The notes beneath the pieces are model-generated. The model was not told the DNA's origin and searched no databases. It was given only the letters and a program-made list of their open reading frames with translations. 9,137 nucleotides of DNA from Gammaproteobacteria bacterium (GTDB lineage Bacteria > Pseudomonadota > Gammaproteobacteria > Thiohalobacterales > Thiohalobacteraceae), in NCBI GenBank assembly GCA_016214925.1, contig JACRMO010000018.1, forward strand, positions 1 through 9,137. Direction: 5' to 3'. Positions 6,593 through 9,137 of the stretch are shown piece after piece (positions within the stretch are counted from its first letter, which is position 1; each line of letters begins with the position of its first letter). Both the position numbers and the translations under genes were made by a program.

Positions 6593-7219
6593 CTACTTGT
6601 CGGCTGGTTCTAGGCTGCGCAACCGCTCCAGAATGCGGCCGTAGAGATCCACAACCACCTGCTGATAGCTCGCGGCGACGGCCGGGAAGTCATTCCCTTG
6701 CACCGCAGCACTCCCCTGTAAGGATTCCTGCGCCAACAACGTGCCCGAGGCGCGCTCCGCCAGCGTCATGCGCAGGGTGACCACGACCTGCCCACCGCTG
6801 CGGCCACGCACGTGCTCGAAACGTTCGATGTCCACACGCAAACGGTAACGCGCATCGACACCTTCTTCCGGCAGCACGACGTTGCTTGCGATACCCGCCT
6901 CGCGCAGATAATCGGCCAGACTGCGCTGCAGCAACTGCGATGGCGTATCGATCCAGTATTGATAGTGATAACGCTGGAGTCGACCGGGCGCATCCGACTC
7001 GCTGTAGAGCAACGCGCGATCGCGGTAAATGGGCGCCGCGGCTCCACCCTGAACCATGAGAATTCCATCCAATACCGGCGCTGCCAACTTTGCCGCAGGC
7101 GCGACCTGCTCCAATCGATAGAAGCTGTCCTCCGGGATGCGCGACCCAGCCGCACAACCGCCCAGCAGCAGACTTACCGCGAGGATCGCGACCCACCGGG
7201 TCAACACAGACTCAGTCAC
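6593..7219 (-). CDS. PqiC-type ABC transport auxiliary lipoprotein (DUF330-like)
   Basis: Lipoprotein of 208 residues predicted to sit in the outer membrane and partner the MCE protein encoded upstream. The N-terminus is a lipoprotein signal: hydrophobic residues 9-20, then lipobox L19-G20-G21-C22, with Ala at +2, which favours Lol transport to the outer membrane. The mature part (FYRLEQVAPA near 33-42; PIYRDRALLYSES; YWIDTPSQLLQRSLADYLREAG; LRVDIERFEH) matches the layout of the PqiC/ABC-type transport auxiliary family as I know it. The start is GTG at 7219-7217, supported by AAGGAG six bases upstream. The GTG overlaps the end of the MCE gene in GTGACTGA, which indicates translational coupling. 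It is the last gene of the operon; after its TAG at 6595-6593 comes the convergent c-di-GMP gene. Family assignment is from pattern; the role is by analogy with Pqi and related MCE systems. Confidence 0.87.
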   Translation of the reverse strand: MTESVLTRWVAILAVSLLLGGCAAGSRIPEDSFYRLEQVAPAAKLAAPVLDGILMVQGGAAAPIYRDRALLYSESDAPGRLQRYHYQYWIDTPSQLLQRSLADYLREAGIASNVVLPEEGVDARYRLRVDIERFEHVRGRSGGQVVVTLRMTLAERASGTLLAQESLQGSAAVQGNDFPAVAASYQQVVVDLYGRILERLRSLEPADK

Positions 7220-8159
7220 CGTTCACTCCTTTGTCCTCGGCCGGATGCCCGTTCAGCAACAGTCCGGGATTGCCGCGCAGCTCGCGGCTGAATTCGTTCA
7301 TATTGCGGCTTGCGCCTTGCAGGTCGTAGAGAATGCCATCGACCTCGCGGGACACGCTGTCCAGCGCATTGCGCAAACCCAGCACGGCGGCGCGCAGGTC
7401 TTCCTGATTGCCCCCAACCAGGCCCTGCGCATCCTGCAGCAAGGTATCCAATTGTGCCTGGGTTCCCTGCAGGCTGGCGGACAGCGCATGGAAATTATGC
7501 GCGGTCGTCTCGACATCGCCGATGATATTGCCCACACGCTGGGTATTGCTCGCGTTGAGCATTTTGGTCAGTCCATCCGCGCTCTTGTCGAGCTTGTTCA
7601 CCATTGACTCGACATCGGTCAGGATACGCGGCACGCGCGTCCCCAGCTCGCCGCCAAGGCCGGTGACCTGACGGTTGAGATTTTCCAGTAAGGGCTTGAT
7701 CGTATCCTGCGTGAGACCACCGATGTCACTCGCAACCGTACTCAGCGCGGCAAACATATCGGCGCCCTGCTGACCAGGGATCTCGGCATTCGCCTGCAAA
7801 TAGTCACGGCGCTTGCCTTCCTCGATATTGATGACCGTTCCGGCCAGCAAGCCCGCGGCATAGATGCGCGCGATGCTGTCAGTCGGAATCCGCCAGCCGT
7901 GTTTGATGCGCATCTCGACGCGGTAGCGTGTGCCTTCCGCTGTCTGCTCCGGTTCCACGCCGTCGACGAAACCGACCTGATAGCCTTCGTAGGTTACGCG
8001 CGAGCCGTCCGTCAGCCCAGTGATGTTGCCGTAATACGCATGGTAAGGCTCGCTGTCGCCGACCCTGCCGGTGAGTTTGTAGAGCACCACCAGCAGCACG
8101 ACCAGCCCCGCCAAAACGAAGCTGCCGACCGCAAGATAATTGATGTTGTCGCGTTTCAT
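7212..8159 (-). CDS. MCE/MlaD-family lipid-binding protein of an ABC transporter
   Basis: Product of 315 residues anchored in the inner membrane with a periplasmic MCE domain. MCE proteins form hexameric rings that bind lipid and dock on the MlaE-like permease. One TM helix is seen at about 8-28, then the MCE core (about 37-117: YYGNITGLTDGSRVTYEGYQ, GTVINIEEG). A long helical segment with heptad-like leucines and few prolines follows (about 130-290), then a FSRELRGNPGLLLNG tail typical of this subfamily. It is longer than E. coli MlaD because of that helical tail, which could form a tube or barrel. I chose the ATG at 8159-8157: it gives the usual MKRDNINYLAVGSF start and lies two bases after the ATPase stop. 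A TTG two codons upstream (8165) is possible. The 3' end overlaps the lipoprotein start by eight bases. Confidence 0.92.
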   Translation of the reverse strand: MKRDNINYLAVGSFVLAGLVVLLVVLYKLTGRVGDSEPYHAYYGNITGLTDGSRVTYEGYQVGFVDGVEPEQTAEGTRYRVEMRIKHGWRIPTDSIARIYAAGLLAGTVINIEEGKRRDYLQANAEIPGQQGADMFAALSTVASDIGGLTQDTIKPLLENLNRQVTGLGGELGTRVPRILTDVESMVNKLDKSADGLTKMLNASNTQRVGNIIGDVETTAHNFHALSASLQGTQAQLDTLLQDAQGLVGGNQEDLRAAVLGLRNALDSVSREVDGILYDLQGASRNMNEFSRELRGNPGLLLNGHPAEDKGVNGD

Positions 8160-8161
8160 GC

Positions 8162-9001
8162 TCAATCCACTCGGGTAAGACGCCGCAAATAGTCGTCGAC
8201 GTCGACCGGTTCGTTGTCCGGAATGCGGTTGATCAGTGCATTCACCCGCGGATTGGTCGAGGCCTTCACTTCATCGACACTGCCGGTCAGCAAAATCCGT
8301 CCGCGATCCAGCACCGTGATCTTGTCGGCGATCTTGAAGGCGCTGTCCAGTTCGTGCGTGACCACCACAATGGTGATGTTCATCGACTCGCGCAGACGCA
8401 GGATCAACTCGTCGAGTTCCGCCGACACCACCGGATCCAGACCGGCGGACGGCTCATCGAAGAACAGCAGTTTCGGGTCCATCACAATCGCGCGCGCCAA
8501 CGCGGCGCGTTTGACCATGCCGCCGGACAATTGCGCCGGCAGCAGATCTTCGTAGCCGGCCAGATTGACCACTTCCAGCTTCATGCGACTCATGATGCGG
8601 ATGGTGTTGTCATCCAGCCGCGTATGTTCGCGCAGCGGAAACTGCACGTTCTCGCCGACGGTCATGGAATTGAACAAGGCGCCGCCCTGGAACGACACGC
8701 CCATCTTGCGGCGCAACTCGAACAAGGCCTGACCGCCGAGCTGGCTGAGGTCCTGGCCGAACAGCCGGATGGTGCCGGAGCTGGGTTGGTTCAAACCGAG
8801 CAGATGCCGCAGCAGCGTGGACTTACCAGAGCCGCTGCCACCCATGATCACGCGAATCTCGCCGGCCGCCACGTCCAACGACACATCGTCGAGAATGCGT
8901 CGCTCGTCGTAATAGGTCACCAAATTCTCGACCTGGATCACCGGCTGGATCACCGGGGGCGCGGCAGGCGCGGGAACGACGCTGGCGGACACGGCATTCA
9001 T
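8162..9001 (-). CDS. MlaF-like ABC transporter ATP-binding protein
   Basis: Cytoplasmic ATPase of 279 residues powering the MCE lipid transporter. All ABC motifs are present: Walker A GGSGSGKS (54-61), Q-loop in VSFQGGALFNSMTV (Q105), signature LSGGM (158-162), Walker B LLFFDEPSAGLDP with D182-E183, and H-loop H216. The FQGGALF and LSGGMVKRAALARA segments are characteristic of the MlaF/Ttg2A/MKL branch rather than of importers with binding proteins. Before the domain is an Ala/Pro/Val-rich extension of about 20 residues. After it is a tail (about 255-279, ending VDVDDYLRRLTRVD) which in MlaF-like proteins is the region that can contact neighbouring subunits. The start ATG (9001-8999) is four bases after the permease stop, and the stop (8164-8162) is two bases before the MCE start. 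No mlaB-like STAS gene lies between it and the other subunits seen here. Confidence 0.95.
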   Translation of the reverse strand: MNAVSASVVPAPAAPPVIQPVIQVENLVTYYDERRILDDVSLDVAAGEIRVIMGGSGSGKSTLLRHLLGLNQPSSGTIRLFGQDLSQLGGQALFELRRKMGVSFQGGALFNSMTVGENVQFPLREHTRLDDNTIRIMSRMKLEVVNLAGYEDLLPAQLSGGMVKRAALARAIVMDPKLLFFDEPSAGLDPVVSAELDELILRLRESMNITIVVVTHELDSAFKIADKITVLDRGRILLTGSVDEVKASTNPRVNALINRIPDNEPVDVDDYLRRLTRVD

Positions 9002-9005
9002 CGGC

Positions 9006-9137
9006 TCATCGGCTCAGGAAGAATGTGAAAATCATATCGGCCACCACAATCGCGGCGATGCACAACACCACCGAGCGGGTGGTGCGCAGACCCAGTCCTT
9101 CGGAACCGCCGGTCGTGGAAAATCCGTTGATGCAACC
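9006..9137 (-). CDS. MlaE-like ABC permease, C-terminal fragment (cut by window edge)
   Basis: Only the last 43 codons are inside the window, open to its right edge and ending in TGA at 9008-9006. The peptide reads GCINGFSTTGGSEGLGLRTT, then RSVVLCIAAIVVADMIFTFFLSR. The GG(A/S)EG(V/L)G..TTR-V segment followed by a final hydrophobic helix with AD is the usual C-terminal signature of MlaE-family permeases. These form the dimeric membrane part beneath the MCE ring. The gene is the most upstream member of the operon in view, and its stop lies four bases before the ATPase start. Whether further genes, such as a STAS or carrier protein, precede it cannot be seen. Confidence 0.88.
   Translation of the reverse strand, partial: GCINGFSTTGGSEGLGLRTTRSVVLCIAAIVVADMIFTFFLSR

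Noticed and set aside
8354..9028. 224-codon plus-strand open frame
   Set aside because: Antisense to the ABC ATPase with all its motifs; His/Gln/Arg-rich composition typical of shadow frames.
1..9137. CRISPR arrays, insertion sequences, phage or defence genes
   Set aside because: No spaced direct repeats, transposase or integrase frames, or defence-type domains were seen on either strand.

Overview
The window looks like chromosomal DNA of a GC-rich (by eye roughly 60%) gammaproteobacterium. The reasons are a RelA whose N-terminus, synthetase and TGS segments resemble the enterobacterial protein, a membrane-bound PAS-GGDEF-EAL protein of a type common in free-living proteobacteria, and an MCE-type lipid transport operon. 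The species cannot be named from the sequence.

Layout, left to right. Positions 1-417 (minus) hold the first 139 codons of an unrecognised membrane protein that runs off the left edge. Positions 418-796 have no protein gene. They contain a plausible plus-strand promoter (672-699) and a clear plus-strand intrinsic terminator (761-786). At 797-835 lies the 5' half of a tRNA-Arg(CCU), which stops in the anticodon arm. The next bases are the 3' part of relA on the minus strand (724-3003). The relA frame has lost the end of its ACT domain and reads on through the antisense of the tRNA half and terminator. Upstream of relA in the same direction is an AEC-family permease gene (3071-3991).

A divergent intergenic region (3992-4171) separates these from a large plus-strand gene (4172-6547) for a membrane-anchored c-di-GMP turnover protein: periplasmic four-helix sensor, PAS, GGDEF with I-site, EAL. 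Convergent to it, and filling the rest of the window on the minus strand, is a tightly packed operon read right to left: MlaE-like permease (partial, 9006-9137), MlaF-like ATPase (8162-9001), MlaD/MCE protein (7212-8159) and PqiC-type outer-membrane lipoprotein (6593-7219). Together they should form an inner-membrane ABC complex with a periplasmic MCE ring and an outer-membrane-facing partner for lipid movement across the envelope. Two of the genes are nucleotide second-messenger enzymes, for (p)ppGpp and c-di-GMP.

The two points most worth a second look are the broken tRNA-Arg/relA junction at about 834/835 and the unusual motif set of this RelA. It has an apparently intact HD hydrolase together with the acidic EFDD synthetase motif of monofunctional RelA. 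No phage genes, transposase, CRISPR array or new defence system is visible.
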